Notes: generated by a model from the sequence alone, not told the origin. DNA of 64,000 nucleotides from Actinoallomurus sp963799975 (GCA_963799975.1 CAWCZF010000006.1:124001-188000); one strand, 5' to 3'; shown: positions 1-9,300, numbered from the stretch's first letter. Program-made: numbers and translations.

Positions 1-1059
1 AAGGTGGCGGTCTCGGGTCACCTGCTGAGCGGCGGCGGCGCCATGCTCCAGATCTCCGACAGCGGGGTCGGCATGTCCCCCGAAGAGCTCGAACAGGCCA
101 ACTGGCGGCTGGCCAACCCGCCGACCATCGACGTCTCGGTCTCGCGCCGCATGGGCCTGTTCGTGGTCGGCCGCCTCGCCCAGCGCCACGGCATCAGGGT
201 CGAGCTGCGCGCCGCGCTGTCCGGCGGGCTCACCGCGTTCGTCATCCTCGCGCCCAGCGCGATCATGCAGGACGCCGGCAAGGCGCGGCCGCAGCGGCTC
301 GACTCGTTCGGCGGCGCACCCGCCGACCGGGTCGCGGTGCAGCCGCCCCCCGTACGCGGCGAGATCAGCCGCAACGCCGCCGAGCCTCCGGTCGAACGGC
401 CGTCGGTGCCGGACACGCCGCGCGAGCCCGTACGCTCGCACAGCGCGCCGCTGCCGAAGCGCAAGCCGGCCGCGACCTCGCCGCCGGGGCGTGGCACGGG
501 AGCGACCGCGCCCGCGCGGTCGTCGCGCCCGCAGAGCGTGCCGCCCGCGGCACGCTCGGCCCCGCCGCCGCCCGCGGCGCCGCCCCGGCCGCCGCAGCCT
601 CAGCCGCGGCCCCAGCGGGCGTCGGCGTTCGGCGGCGAGAGCAGGCCGGTCACCGAGAACAACGGACGTTCCCCTATCTTCGAGGCAATGCAGTCGGAAT
701 GGTTCCAGCGCCGAAAGACGGGTTCCATGAGCCGAGCCGAGTCGTCCCCGATACGTGAGTGGTCCTCACCCGGGGACGAAGGATGGCGGGCCGCGGAGTC
801 GATCCGCACTCCGGCCACCGGCGGTCAGACGAACACCGGCCTGCCGAAGCGTGTGCCCGGCAGCAACCGGATCCCCGGCTCGGTCGGCCCGGCCGCCGGG
901 GCGGCGGCGCCGCCGCCCACTCAGCCCGCGCCGAGCGCGGAACCCCCGCGCCCACCGCAGGCCGAGGCCGTACGGAACCGTTTCGCGAGCTTCCAGCAGG
1001 GCGTACGCAAGGGTCGCGCCGCGGTCCAGCCCGAAGATGATGAACGGGAGAACCAGTGA
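1..1059 (+). CDS. cvnA: Sensor histidine kinase-like conservon protein CvnA, C-terminal part
   Basis: The reading frame is open from the left edge, so the N-terminal sensor and dimerisation regions lie outside the window. The visible start holds the end of a GHKL (HATPase_c) fold: a G1 box DSGVGM near residue 19 and a G2-like stretch GLFVVGRLAQRHGI near residue 52, which bind ATP in this family. The remaining 270 or so residues are a disordered tail rich in Pro, Ala, Arg and Ser. CvnA proteins are nitrate-sensor-like kinases that open conservons, and the next three genes complete one. The stop overlaps the next start (GTGA), so translation is probably coupled. Identification rests on the kinase boxes and the following genes; the true start cannot be given. 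Confidence 0.85.
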   Translation, partial: KVAVSGHLLSGGGAMLQISDSGVGMSPEELEQANWRLANPPTIDVSVSRRMGLFVVGRLAQRHGIRVELRAALSGGLTAFVILAPSAIMQDAGKARPQRLDSFGGAPADRVAVQPPPVRGEISRNAAEPPVERPSVPDTPREPVRSHSAPLPKRKPAATSPPGRGTGATAPARSSRPQSVPPAARSAPPPPAAPPRPPQPQPRPQRASAFGGESRPVTENNGRSPIFEAMQSEWFQRRKTGSMSRAESSPIREWSSPGDEGWRAAESIRTPATGGQTNTGLPKRVPGSNRIPGSVGPAAGAAAPPPTQPAPSAEPPRPPQAEAVRNRFASFQQGVRKGRAAVQPEDDERENQ

Positions 1060-1457
1060 ACAGCCGCCAGGACCTCAGTTGGCTGGTGACGACATTCGTC
1101 GAACGCGTCCCTCGAGTCGCGCACGCCGTCGTGGTCTCCTCCGACGGTCTGCCGATGGCGTACTCGGAAGGTTTCCCCGCCGATCGCGTCGACCAGCTCG
1201 CCGCCATCGCGTCGGGACTGACCAGCCTCACCCAGGGTGCGGCCCGGATCTTCGAGGGCGGGGCCGTCACCCAGACCCTCGTCGAGATGGAGCGCGGCCT
1301 GCTGTTCGTGATGGCGATCAGTGACGGCTCCGTGCTCGGCGTCCTCGCCGCACCCGACTGCGACATGGGATTGGTGGCCTACGAAATGGCTCTGCTCGTC
1401 GAGCGCGTGGGCCGGGTGCTGACGCCCGCGCTGCGCGCCGAACCCGGGATCGGTTAA
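1056..1457 (+). CDS. cvnB: Roadblock/LC7 domain protein CvnB
   Basis: A 133-residue protein made almost entirely of one Roadblock/LC7 domain (typical core VVVSSDGLPMAYSEG near residue 25, then LFVMAISDGSVLGVLAAPDCD near residue 90). These proteins dimerise and act as partners or GTPase-activating factors for the small GTPases of conservons, at the inner face of the membrane with the CvnA kinase. The start is the GTG that overlaps the preceding stop. CvnC follows two bases after the stop, so the four genes look like one operon. The family and position are clear; what this conservon controls is not visible. Confidence 0.9.
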   Translation: MNSRQDLSWLVTTFVERVPRVAHAVVVSSDGLPMAYSEGFPADRVDQLAAIASGLTSLTQGAARIFEGGAVTQTLVEMERGLLFVMAISDGSVLGVLAAPDCDMGLVAYEMALLVERVGRVLTPALRAEPGIG

Positions 1458-1459
1458 GG

Positions 1460-1912
1460 GTGGACGGCGGCAGGTACGGCAACTACGGCTTCGGATCCCT
1501 GTCGGGGACGGGCCCAGGACCCTATCGAGACCCGCCGCCGGGGCCGCCCTCGCCGCCGCCCTCGGAGACGGGAGACTCAAGCTCGCTGGTACGGCCGTAC
1601 GCGGTCACCGGCGGGCGGACCAAACCGCGGTACGACCTGCCGATCGAGGCTCTCATCTCGGTCGCGCCGTACCCGCGGCAGGACATCACGACTCTCACGC
1701 CCGAGTACAAGGCCATCATCGACCTGTGCCGCAACTGGCGGTCGGTGGCGGAAGTGTCGGCCTTGCTAAGACTGCCGCTCGGTGTTGCCCGCGTCCTGAT
1801 CGCGGACATGGCACACGAAGGTCTGCTGCGTCTCCATCAGTCCCCCTTCGCTGAGGGGCAGCCTGACCTCCAGCTGCTTGAAAGGGTTCTCAGTGGACTT
1901 CGCAAGCTCTAA
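1460..1912 (+). CDS. cvnC: DUF742 conservon protein CvnC
   Basis: A 150-residue protein with a Pro/Gly-rich N-terminus (residues 1-40) followed by a DUF742 domain: LVRPYAVTGGRTKP near residue 43, then a winged-helix-like segment (ICRNWRSVAEVSALLRLPLGVARVLIADM type) between about 85 and 125. DUF742 proteins are the third member of conservons and are thought to bridge the kinase/Roadblock pair and the GTPase. The GTG start lies two bases after the cvnB stop. Its 3' end overlaps the start region of the GTPase gene by 20 bases, a normal conservon arrangement. Confidence 0.9.
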   Translation: MDGGRYGNYGFGSLSGTGPGPYRDPPPGPPSPPPSETGDSSSLVRPYAVTGGRTKPRYDLPIEALISVAPYPRQDITTLTPEYKAIIDLCRNWRSVAEVSALLRLPLGVARVLIADMAHEGLLRLHQSPFAEGQPDLQLLERVLSGLRKL

Positions 1913-2492
1913 ACCGAATGCCGCTTCGGGCATGACCTCCGTCAAGATCATTGTCGGGGGAGGCTTCGGTGTGGGGAAGACGACGTTCGTCGGGTCCGTA
2001 TCGGAGATCATGCCGCTGACGACCGAGGCGGTGATGACACAGGCCAGTACGGAGGTCGACGACCTGACCTCGACCCCGGACAAGACGACGACGACCGTCG
2101 CGATGGACTTCGGCCGGGTCAGTCTCGACCGTGAACTGATCCTCTACCTGTTCGGCACGCCCGGGCAGCACCGGTTCTGGTTCATGTGGGACGACCTGGT
2201 CAAGGGTGCGATCGGCGCGGTCGTGCTGGTGGACACCCGGCGGCTCGCCGACTCCTTCGCCGCGGTCGACTACTTCGAGGAGTCGGGAGTGCCCTTCGTC
2301 GTGGGCATCAACGGCTTCGACGGGGTCTACACCCACGCCATCGAGGACATCCGCGAGGCGCTCACGATCGGCCCGCACGTGCCGATCGTTACCTGCGACG
2401 CGCGTAACCGCGACTCCACCAAGGCCACGCTCATCACGCTGGTCGAACACGCTCTGTCGATCCGCGGCCGTGGCGTGCCGATCAACCACTGA
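1893..2492 (+). CDS. cvnD: Conservon small GTPase CvnD
   Basis: A Ras-like ATP/GTP-binding protein of about 199 residues. The P-loop GGFGVGKTTFVGSVSE is near residue 19; the switch region has the TTVAMDFGRV motif that is typical of CvnD; then comes LFGTPGQHRFWFMWDDL (the G3-like DxxG replacement) and a VLVDTRR element. The GTG at 1893 gives an N-terminus VDFASSKPN that matches the usual CvnD start; a TTG at 1878 is a less likely alternative. It closes the conservon: the GTPase would cycle under control of the Roadblock and DUF742 partners and relay the CvnA signal. No P450 follows, unlike some Streptomyces conservons. Confidence 0.92.
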   Translation: MDFASSKPNAASGMTSVKIIVGGGFGVGKTTFVGSVSEIMPLTTEAVMTQASTEVDDLTSTPDKTTTTVAMDFGRVSLDRELILYLFGTPGQHRFWFMWDDLVKGAIGAVVLVDTRRLADSFAAVDYFEESGVPFVVGINGFDGVYTHAIEDIREALTIGPHVPIVTCDARNRDSTKATLITLVEHALSIRGRGVPINH

Positions 2493-2535
2493 CCCCCGTT
2501 AACGCGGTTTCGGACATCGTGCATCATTGAGCACT

Positions 2536-3300
2536 GTGACCGACTCCCCCTACTCCTCGTACGTGGCCCTCGGTGACAGTTTCACCGAGGGCCTCAATGA
2601 CATCGACCCGGCCGGCGGGCACCGCGGCTGGGCGGACCGGCTCGCCGAGCACCTCGCGGCCTCCGGCGACGGCCTGCACTACGCCAACCTCGCCGTACGC
2701 GGGCGGCTGCTGGGCCAGGTCGTGGCCGGCCAGGTGCCGCGCGCGGTGGAACTGAAGCCGGACCTGGTCACGTTCTCGGCGGGCGGCAACGACCTGCTGC
2801 GCCCGCGCTCGGACGTCGACGCGCTGGCCGGCGTCCTCGACGATGCGGTACGCCGGCTGCGCGGGACCGGCGCCGACGTCGTGCTTTTCACCACCTTCGA
2901 CACGCGCGACGTGCCGGTGCTGCGCCGGGTCCGCGGCAAGCTGGCGACGTACAACCTGCACATCCGGTCCATCGCCGACCGGCACGACTGCCGCCTGGTG
3001 GACCTGTGGTCGATGCGGGTCCTGCTGGACCCGGGCGCGTGGGCGCTTGACCGGCTGCACATGTCATCGGAGGGGCACCGTCGCGTCGCGCTGGCGGTCT
3101 GTGAGGTCCTCGGCGTGCCGGCCGCCGGCGACTGGCGCGAGCCCTGGCCCGCCGCGCCGGCGATCCGCTGGCTCGACTCTCGCCGCAGCGACGTGGAGTG
3201 GGCGCGCACGTACTTCCTGCCCTGGATCCAGCGACGGCTGCGCGGCCGCTCCTCCGGCGACGGCGTCACCGCCAAGCGCCCGGACCTTCATCCGCTCTGA
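2536..3300 (+). CDS. SGNH/GDSL-type hydrolase
   Basis: A 254-residue cytoplasmic-looking esterase of the SGNH family. Block I is ALGDSFTEGL near residue 11 (nucleophile Ser), block III is FSAGGNDLL near residue 77 (Gly and Asn of the oxyanion hole), and block V is DRLHMSSEGH near residue 170 (Asp and His of the catalytic triad). There is no signal peptide or transmembrane segment. A GTG at 2536 is preferred; a TTG nine bases upstream is also possible. The substrate is unknown: the family covers lipids, acyl groups on sugars and thioesters. It lies 43 bases after the conservon and may be transcribed with it or alone. Confidence 0.85.
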   Translation: MTDSPYSSYVALGDSFTEGLNDIDPAGGHRGWADRLAEHLAASGDGLHYANLAVRGRLLGQVVAGQVPRAVELKPDLVTFSAGGNDLLRPRSDVDALAGVLDDAVRRLRGTGADVVLFTTFDTRDVPVLRRVRGKLATYNLHIRSIADRHDCRLVDLWSMRVLLDPGAWALDRLHMSSEGHRRVALAVCEVLGVPAAGDWREPWPAAPAIRWLDSRRSDVEWARTYFLPWIQRRLRGRSSGDGVTAKRPDLHPL

Positions 3301-3363
3301 CCGTGCACAACGCCCAGACGCCATTCGTGGCACGGGCTTGACGACGGTACGGGGAGATGAGAT

Positions 3364-3375
3364 GACAACGTTGTC
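3364..3375. promoter_or_regulatory. LacI-type operator palindrome
   Basis: GACAACGTTGTC is a perfect 12-base inverted repeat with the central CpG that is characteristic of LacI-family sites. It lies 153 bases before the LacI-family gene and is the obvious candidate for autoregulation. A further TTGTCGT half-site follows at about 3379. The remaining 3301-3527 spacer shows no convincing gene. Confidence 0.7.
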
Positions 3376-3527
3376 GTCTCGTTGTCGTGCCACGGTTCGG
3401 CGCCGTATCTCCACCGGGCGGCGTTCCGGCCTGCTAGTACGTAGAGCGGCGGCGCTTCTCCACGGGGCGGCGTCCGGCCCAGGTTCCGTCCGGCGGGCGT
3501 CCGCCGGCTCGTCTTGGAAGGGGATCC

Positions 3528-4538
3528 ATGGGACCCACGCGGCCGACCATGCGCGACGTCGCCCGCCGCGCCGGCGTGAGCCTGAAGACCGTCTCTCGCG
3601 TCGTCAACGGCGAGGTGGGGGTACGGCCGGACACGACCGAGAAGGTCAACGCCGCCATCGCGTCGCTGGGGTTCCGCCGCAACGACATCGCGCGTGCGCT
3701 GCGCGGCGGGAAGCGCACCCGCAGCCTCGGGCTCGTCATCAAGGACGTCGCGAACCCGTTCTACTCCCAGATCGCGCGCGGGGTCGAGGAGGTCGCACGG
3801 GCGCACGACCTGCTGGTGATCTCCGGCTGCTCGGACGAGGACCCGGCGCGTGAACGCCACCTGATCCGGTCGCTGTGCGAGCGCCGGGTGGACGGCCTGC
3901 TCGTCGTGCCCTCCGGCAGCGACCACCGCTACCTGATCCCCGAGATCAACATGGGTACGCCCGCGGTCTTCATCGACCGGCCGCCCGAGGACGCGCTCAA
4001 GGCCGACGTCGTGCTCATCGACAACGTCGGCGGGGCGCGCGCGGCGGTCGCGCACCTGATCGAGCACGGCCACCGCCGCATCGCCTGCCTCTCGGACCTG
4101 CCGGGCATCTTCACCGCGAGCGAGCGCCTCCGCGGCTACCGCGAGGCCCTGCGCGAGCACGACGTGCCGGTGGACGAGTCGCTCGTGTGCGCAGGGCAGC
4201 ACGACGTCGCCGGTGCGGAGGCGGCGATGGCGGCGCTGCTCGCCCTCGGCGACCCGCCGACCGCCGTGTTCACCGGCAACAACCGGCTGACGGTCGGCGC
4301 GCTGCGCGCCATCCAGACGGCCGGGAGCGGTACGGCGCTGGTCGGCTTCGATGACCTGGAGCTCGCCGACATGCTGGCGACGCCGGTCAGCGTCGTGGCG
4401 CACTTCCCGGCCGAGATGGGCCGTCGCGCCGCCGAGCTGCTGTGCCGCCGGATGGCCGGCGAGGACGTGCCGCCCCAGCGCGAGGTGCTGCCCACCCATC
4501 TCGTCGTCCGCGGCTCCGGAGAGCTGCCGCCCGGCTGA
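3528..4538 (+). CDS. LacI-family transcriptional regulator
   Basis: A 336-residue repressor. The N-terminal helix-turn-helix with hinge helix is complete (MRDVARRAGVSLKTVSRVVN at residues 8-27), followed by a periplasmic-binding-protein-like sensor domain (SLGLVIKDVANPFYSQIARGVEE from about residue 65; AVFTGNNRLTVGAL and VGFDDLELADML near the C-terminus). A GGAAGGGGA ribosome site precedes the ATG. The sugar ligand cannot be read from the sequence, and no sugar operon adjoins it: upstream is a hydrolase and downstream is the convergent clpP pair. It may regulate genes elsewhere, plus itself through the palindrome at 3364-3375. Confidence 0.93.
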   Translation: MGPTRPTMRDVARRAGVSLKTVSRVVNGEVGVRPDTTEKVNAAIASLGFRRNDIARALRGGKRTRSLGLVIKDVANPFYSQIARGVEEVARAHDLLVISGCSDEDPARERHLIRSLCERRVDGLLVVPSGSDHRYLIPEINMGTPAVFIDRPPEDALKADVVLIDNVGGARAAVAHLIEHGHRRIACLSDLPGIFTASERLRGYREALREHDVPVDESLVCAGQHDVAGAEAAMAALLALGDPPTAVFTGNNRLTVGALRAIQTAGSGTALVGFDDLELADMLATPVSVVAHFPAEMGRRAAELLCRRMAGEDVPPQREVLPTHLVVRGSGELPPG

Positions 4539-4553
4539 ACCGGGCCGACGCGC

Positions 4554-4581
4554 GGGGCGGCCCCCGGCCGGGGGCCGCCCC
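4554..4581. terminator. Bidirectional hairpin between lacI-type gene and clpP
   Basis: A perfect 28-base palindrome (two 12-base GC arms around a self-complementary GGCC) lies in the 49-base gap between the convergent LacI and ClpP genes. It would fold in RNA from either strand. There is no U tract, as is usual for actinomycete terminators. Confidence 0.75.
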
Positions 4582-4587
4582 GGCTTC

Positions 4588-5205
4588 TCAGCGGACCTTG
4601 CGGCTGGTGATGATCTCGTCGATCAGCCCGTACTCCCGTGCGTCCGCGGCGGTGAGGAAACGATCGCGCTCGATGTCCTCGCGCACCTGCTCGACGCTGC
4701 GCCCGGTGTGGCGGGCCAGGATCTCCTCCAGCTCCTCGCGCTGCCGGATGATCTCCCGTGCCTGGATCTCCATGTCGCTGGTCTGGCCGTACCCGCCCTC
4801 GGTGTGCGGCTGGTGGATGAGGATCCGCGAGTGCGGCAGCGCGGCGCGCTTGCCCGGCGAGCCGGCCGCCAGCAGCGTGGCGGCCGCCGAGGCGGCCTGG
4901 CCGACGCAGGTGGTCTCGATCTCCGGCTTGACGAACTGCATCGTGTCGTAGATCGCCGTCATCGAGGTCATCGAGCCGCCGGGGGAGTTGATGTAGAGGC
5001 TGATGGTGCGGTCGGGGTCCAGCCCCTCCAGCGCGATGAGCTGGGCGATCACGTCATTGGCCAGGGTGTCGTCGATCGGCGCCCCGACGAAGACGATCCG
5101 CTCCTCGAACAGCTTGTTGTACGGGTTCATCTCCTTGACCCCGTACGAGGTGCGCTCGACGTAGGACGGCAGGACGTAGCGCGCCTGGACCTGGGGGGTT
5201 CTCAC
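4588..5205 (-). CDS. clpP: ATP-dependent Clp protease proteolytic subunit, second gene of the pair
   Basis: A 205-residue ClpP peptidase. The catalytic triad is intact: Ser106 in VGQAASAAA, His131 in ILIHQPH, and Asp181 in ERDRFL. The handle helix and INSPGGSMTS oxyanion segment (residues 72-81) are normal. The GTG start overlaps the stop of the preceding clpP gene (GTGA), so the two subunits are translationally coupled and probably form a mixed barrel. The reading frame stays open far upstream, but the homology begins at this GTG. This pair is separate from any clpX-linked main pair and resembles the inducible clpP3/clpP4 arrangement of Streptomyces; that assignment is by analogy. Confidence 0.93.
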   Translation of the reverse strand: MRTPQVQARYVLPSYVERTSYGVKEMNPYNKLFEERIVFVGAPIDDTLANDVIAQLIALEGLDPDRTISLYINSPGGSMTSMTAIYDTMQFVKPEIETTCVGQAASAAATLLAAGSPGKRAALPHSRILIHQPHTEGGYGQTSDMEIQAREIIRQREELEEILARHTGRSVEQVREDIERDRFLTAADAREYGLIDEIITSRKVR

Positions 5206-5843
5206 GGTGCGACCCCTCCCGCCTCGATCGCGCTCGTCACGACGTGGTCGATCAGGCCGTACTCCCGCGCCTGCTCGGCGGTGAAGTAGCGGTCGCGGTC
5301 GGCATCGTGTTCGACCTGCTCGAACGGATGCCCGGTGTGCTCGGCGATCAGTTCGAGGAACCGGTGCTTCATGCGCACCGACTGCTCGGCCTGGATGCGG
5401 ATGTCCGAGGCCGTGCCGCGGATCCCGCCGGACGGCTGGTGCATCATGATCCGGGTGTTTCGCAGCGCGTAGCGCTTGCCGCGTGTGCCGGCGGTGAGCA
5501 GGAACTGCCCCGCCGAGGCGGCCATGCCGAGCCCGACCGTCGAGACGTCGTTCGGCAGGTACTTCATCACGTCGAACATGGCGAACATCGCGTCCATCGA
5601 CCCGCCCGGCGAGTTGATGAAGATCTTGATGTCGCGCTGCCCGTCCTGCGCCGCCAGCAGCAGGAGCTGCGAGCAGACCCGGTTGGCCAGGTCGTCGTCG
5701 ATCTCGGCGCCGATGAAGACGATGCGCTGGCCGAGCAGCCGCTGGAACATCTGGTCGGTCGAGTACGCCTCGGGGAGCTCGGTGACCCGCGCACGTGGGC
5801 TGTGCGTCGGGAAGCCCACCGGAAGGCCGGTCGGAAAGTCCAT
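5202..5843 (-). CDS. clpP: ATP-dependent Clp protease proteolytic subunit, first gene of the pair
   Basis: A 213-residue ClpP with Ser110 (GMAASAGQF), His135 (MMHQPSGG) and Asp184 (DRDRYF), so it should be catalytically active. The start is ATG with a strong AAGGAGG ribosome site seven bases upstream on the minus strand. It leads a two-gene operon with the ClpP at 4588-5205. It is divergent from a Phd/YefM-like gene, and the 61-base gap between them carries palindromic elements over both promoters. In Streptomyces the second clpP operon is induced when the first pair is lost and is controlled by PopR; no PopR-like gene is seen next to this pair. Confidence 0.94.
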   Translation of the reverse strand: MDFPTGLPVGFPTHSPRARVTELPEAYSTDQMFQRLLGQRIVFIGAEIDDDLANRVCSQLLLLAAQDGQRDIKIFINSPGGSMDAMFAMFDVMKYLPNDVSTVGLGMAASAGQFLLTAGTRGKRYALRNTRIMMHQPSGGIRGTASDIRIQAEQSVRMKHRFLELIAEHTGHPFEQVEHDADRDRYFTAEQAREYGLIDHVVTSAIEAGGVAP

Positions 5844-5859
5844 GCGCCACCTCCTTGAG

Positions 5860-5898
5860 TTCTGTACAGAATAGCAAGAACGTACAGAATGCTACAAT
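5860..5898. promoter_or_regulatory. Shared divergent control region clpP / phd-like gene
   Basis: TTCTGTACAGAA at 5860-5871 is a perfect palindrome. Its half GTACAGAAT (5864-5872) recurs as a direct repeat at 5882-5890, 18 bases away. Towards clpP a promoter reads TTGTAG (5897-5892), 17 bases, TATTCT (5874-5869), with the -10 overlapping the palindrome. Towards the phd-like gene TACAAT (5893-5898) ends six bases before its ATG, implying a leaderless transcript. A factor bound here would affect both directions. Confidence 0.7.
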
Positions 5899-5904
5899 CA
5901 CCTC

Positions 5905-6198
5905 ATGACCCGAGAGGTGCCAGTGACTCAGGCCCGAGCCGACCTGGCGGAACTCGTCAGCCGCGTCGGCTACAGCGGCGAGCGGATCCTGCTGACCCGG
6001 CACGGTAAGGCGCTGGCCGCCCTGGTCCCGGTCAGCGACCTCGAAGACCTGGAGCGTCCACCGGCCGAGATCGGCTTCAGCATCACCCCGCCCGCTCCCG
6101 CCGAGCCGGAGCGGCCCGAGCGGACCGCGCGCCCGGCCGGCCCGATGCGGATCGCCGCCGAGCACCGCGAGCAGAAGCCGCACGGCCGGCGGCGCTGA
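5905..6198 (+). CDS. Phd/YefM-like antitoxin-family protein, no toxin partner
   Basis: A 97-residue protein whose first 50 residues fit the Phd/YefM fold (REVPVTQARADLAELVSRV, then ILLTRHGKALAALVPVSDLEDLE). Members bind palindromic operators by the N-terminal half and neutralise toxins with the C-terminal half. Here the rest is a Pro/Glu/Arg-rich tail. No RelE/YoeB/Doc toxin follows: the next gene, 110 bases on, is a large AAA+ protein. The ATG follows a -10-like TACAAT by six bases and has no ribosome site, so it is probably leaderless. Its placement suggests it is a repressor of itself and the divergent clpP operon (inference). The tail contains an Ile-Gly-Phe tripeptide at 56-58, which may be chance. 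Confidence 0.8.
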   Translation: MTREVPVTQARADLAELVSRVGYSGERILLTRHGKALAALVPVSDLEDLERPPAEIGFSITPPAPAEPERPERTARPAGPMRIAAEHREQKPHGRRR

Positions 6199-6308
6199 CC
6201 GCCCGCAGCGGCACCGAGCGGCGCGTGAAGGCCCGGCCGTGGCGTGTCCTGGCCTGGGCCGATCCACGCGCGGCTGCGGCCTCGCGCGCGGGGTCGTAAG
6301 GTCTACCC

Positions 6309-9300
6309 GTGAGCGCCCCACGCCTACCCCAACACCTTGAGCTGCTGCTGACCGACGAGCCCCTGCTCGACGTGTACTCCCACGGACCCTGGCGGGTGCC
6401 CGACGGGCTGTACGACGAGGTGCGCGAGCGCGCGCGCGAGTTCGACGGCGACGAGCGCGCCAAGGAGCTGAGCAGCGGACTCAGCGACTTCTACGGCGCC
6501 GGCACGTCGGCGGCGGGCGCGGAGCTGTGGTCGCTGCTGACCTTCCTGCTCGGCGCGTCGGCGATCCGCGCGGGCTCGCGCGGCGACATCGACTACGAGC
6601 TGTTCTCGACCTTCCTGGCCAAGCCCGAGCCGCCCGTACGCGACCCGCACGCCTGGTTCAGTCAGGGCGGGCGGCTGCGTCCGCCCGGGCTCTGGCTCGT
6701 GGAGAACGTCGGCGACGACGCCGACCGGCGCGCGACGATGCTGACCCTCGCCCGCGAGGCACTCGACGTGCTGGCCGGCATCGAGCCGGTCGAACGCCGC
6801 CGCCAGGCGATGATCGATCTCTACGAGCGGCGCGCCGCCGACCCCGAGGCGCGCGCCGCCGACCTGAGCACGCCGCAGGGCGAGCTCGAACGCCTGTGGG
6901 CCGCGGACGTCCCCGCCGACATCCTGGCCGTGCTGCCCGAGCTGGCCGGGCCGGTCGGCTACCTCGGCTGGGCGTGCTCGGGCCTGCTGGCCGCGCACGA
7001 GCGGCTGCTGTCGGCGGTGCCGGGCCACGACTCGGCCGACGTGGCGCTCGCGCGGCTGCTCCTCCAGGCCGAGGTGCCCGCCGTCTCGGCGGAGCTGGCC
7101 TTCGCGGTCGGGCTCGAGCGCTATGAGGCCGTACAGGAGCACTACCAGCGGCTGGCCGAGGGCTTCCGCGTCGAGTCCTGGCAGACCGAGGTACGGTCCT
7201 GGCTCGCACGCGGCCTCGTCTCCGGCGAGGCCGACGCCTGCCGCGGCTGGCTCGACATGGCGCTGCGCGTCACCGGCTGCGTGCAGGGGCTGCCGGACAG
7301 CGCGGTCAGCCCCAAGTGCCGGGTGCCGGTACGCGGCTTCCAGATGGACCTGCGCCGCCTGTTCCAGGCGACCACCGTGGTCAACCCGCTCGCCACGGCC
7401 TTCGCCGGCCCCGCCCCGGCCGAGGAGTCGCGCGCCGCGGCGGCGGCCGAGGAGGTCGCGAACGACGTCGTCGGCCAGCCCGACCTGGTCGCCGCCGTCA
7501 CCGACGTGCTGCGCCCCGATCCCGCGCGGCCCGTACGCCTGCTCATCAGCGGCCCGGAGGGCACCGGCAAGGGCACCGCCGTCCGTACTCTCGAAGAGGC
7601 GCTGATGGCGCGCGGCGACGTGCGCGAGACGGTATGGGTCTCTGACCAGGTCTTCGCCAACCTGCACGTCAGCGACACGCTCCTTTACTTCCTGGCGCGC
7701 GTGCGCGAGTGCCTCGAAGGCCGGCTGCTGGTCATCGACGGGCTGGACCGCATCCTCGGCTTCGACAACTGCGGCACCGCGTTCGCCGAGGAGCTGCGCC
7801 GCGCGCTCGAACGCCACCCGAAGCTGCACGTGGTCGTGCTGTGCCGTGTCGGCGGCGACCGGCGGATCTTCGACGCCAACCCCGCCCTCCACCAGCACTT
7901 CCGCGTCGCCCGTACCCAGGAGTTCGGCGAGGACGCCTACGCGGAGCTGTTCCGCCGCGCGGTCGCGCGACGGCAGGCGACCGCGGCGCGCGAGACCGCG
8001 GTGACGGCCGGCGTGCTGCTCAGCCGCACCCCGCCGCTGCTGAACCTCCGCGGGGCGCGCCTGGTGGAATACCTCGCCGAGCAGAGCGTCGCGGCCGCCG
8101 CGGCACGCGGCGAGTCCGAGGTCGCGCCCGTGGACCTGCCGCAGCGGGTCATCGCGGGCGGCGTCGCGCACGCCGACCCCATGGCCGAGCTCGACTCCTG
8201 CGTCGGCCTGGGCTCGGTCAAGAGCGAGGTACGGCTCCTCGTCGCGGAGGCGGAGGCGGCGCGGCTGCGCCGGGAGGCCGGCATGCCCGTGGCCGCGCGG
8301 CCCAAGCACATCGTCTTCAGCGGCGGCGCCGGCACCGGCAAGTCGAAGGTCGCCCGCATCCTCGGCCGCATCTACGCCGAGCTGGGCGTACTGTCCTCTG
8401 GCCACCTGGTCGAGGTGGACCGGTCCGACCTGGTCGGGGAGTACGTCAGCGAGAGCGGGCCGCGGGTGCGCCGCGCCGTCGAGCGCGCCCATGGCGGCGT
8501 CCTGGCGATCAACGACGCGCACAACCTGATGCCGGGGGAGTCGCCGCGCAACCGGGAGGCCATCGACGTCCTGCTCGCCTGCGTCCAGGGCCACCCCGAG
8601 GACCTCGTCGTGGTCCTGTGCGGTCCGGAGGGCCAGATGAACGGCCTGCTCAAGAGCGACTCGGAGCTGTCGGCGTTCTTCCCCAAGCGGCTGCGCTTCC
8701 CGGTGCTCGCCGAGGACGAGCTGATCGAGATCTTCCAGGCCAAGGCCGCCGACGCGGGCTTCGCGCTGCGCGAGGGCGTGCTGGACCGCGTACGCGAGCT
8801 GGTGCACGGCAGCACCCGCGACAGCAACGTCGGCAACGCCCGCGCCATGATCAACCTGCTGGACCGCGCCGTCGCGATGCAGTCGCGGCGGGTGCTGGAC
8901 GACGGCGTGCTCACCGACGACGAGTCACTCGATGAGATCCTCGCCGCCGACATTCCCGGCACGCTCATCGCGAGCGGCCACGTCGACCTGCCCGGCGACC
9001 CGCTCGCCGAGATCGAGAAGCTCATCGGCCTGGACGCGGTCAAACAGGAGGTCCACCTCCTCGTCGCCGAGGCGAAGGCCGAGCAGCTGCGCCGCGACGC
9101 GGGCATCCCGATCGCGCCGCCGACCCGGCACATGGTCTTCACCGGTAACCCGGGCACGGCCAAGACGACCATGGCGCGTCTCCTCGCGGCCGTGTACGCC
9201 AAGCTGGGCCTGCTGTCGTCCGGGCACCTGGTCGAGGTCTCCCGCGCCGACCTGGTCGGGGAGTACATCGGGCAGACCGCGCCCAAGATGCGCGCCGTGG

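Noticed and set aside
5905..6198. A full toxin-antitoxin module
   Set aside because: No small toxin gene precedes or follows the Phd-like gene on either strand.
6324..8807. An 827-codon minus-strand frame
   Set aside because: It lies antisense to the AAA+ gene; its composition reflects codon bias of the sense gene, with no recognisable motif.
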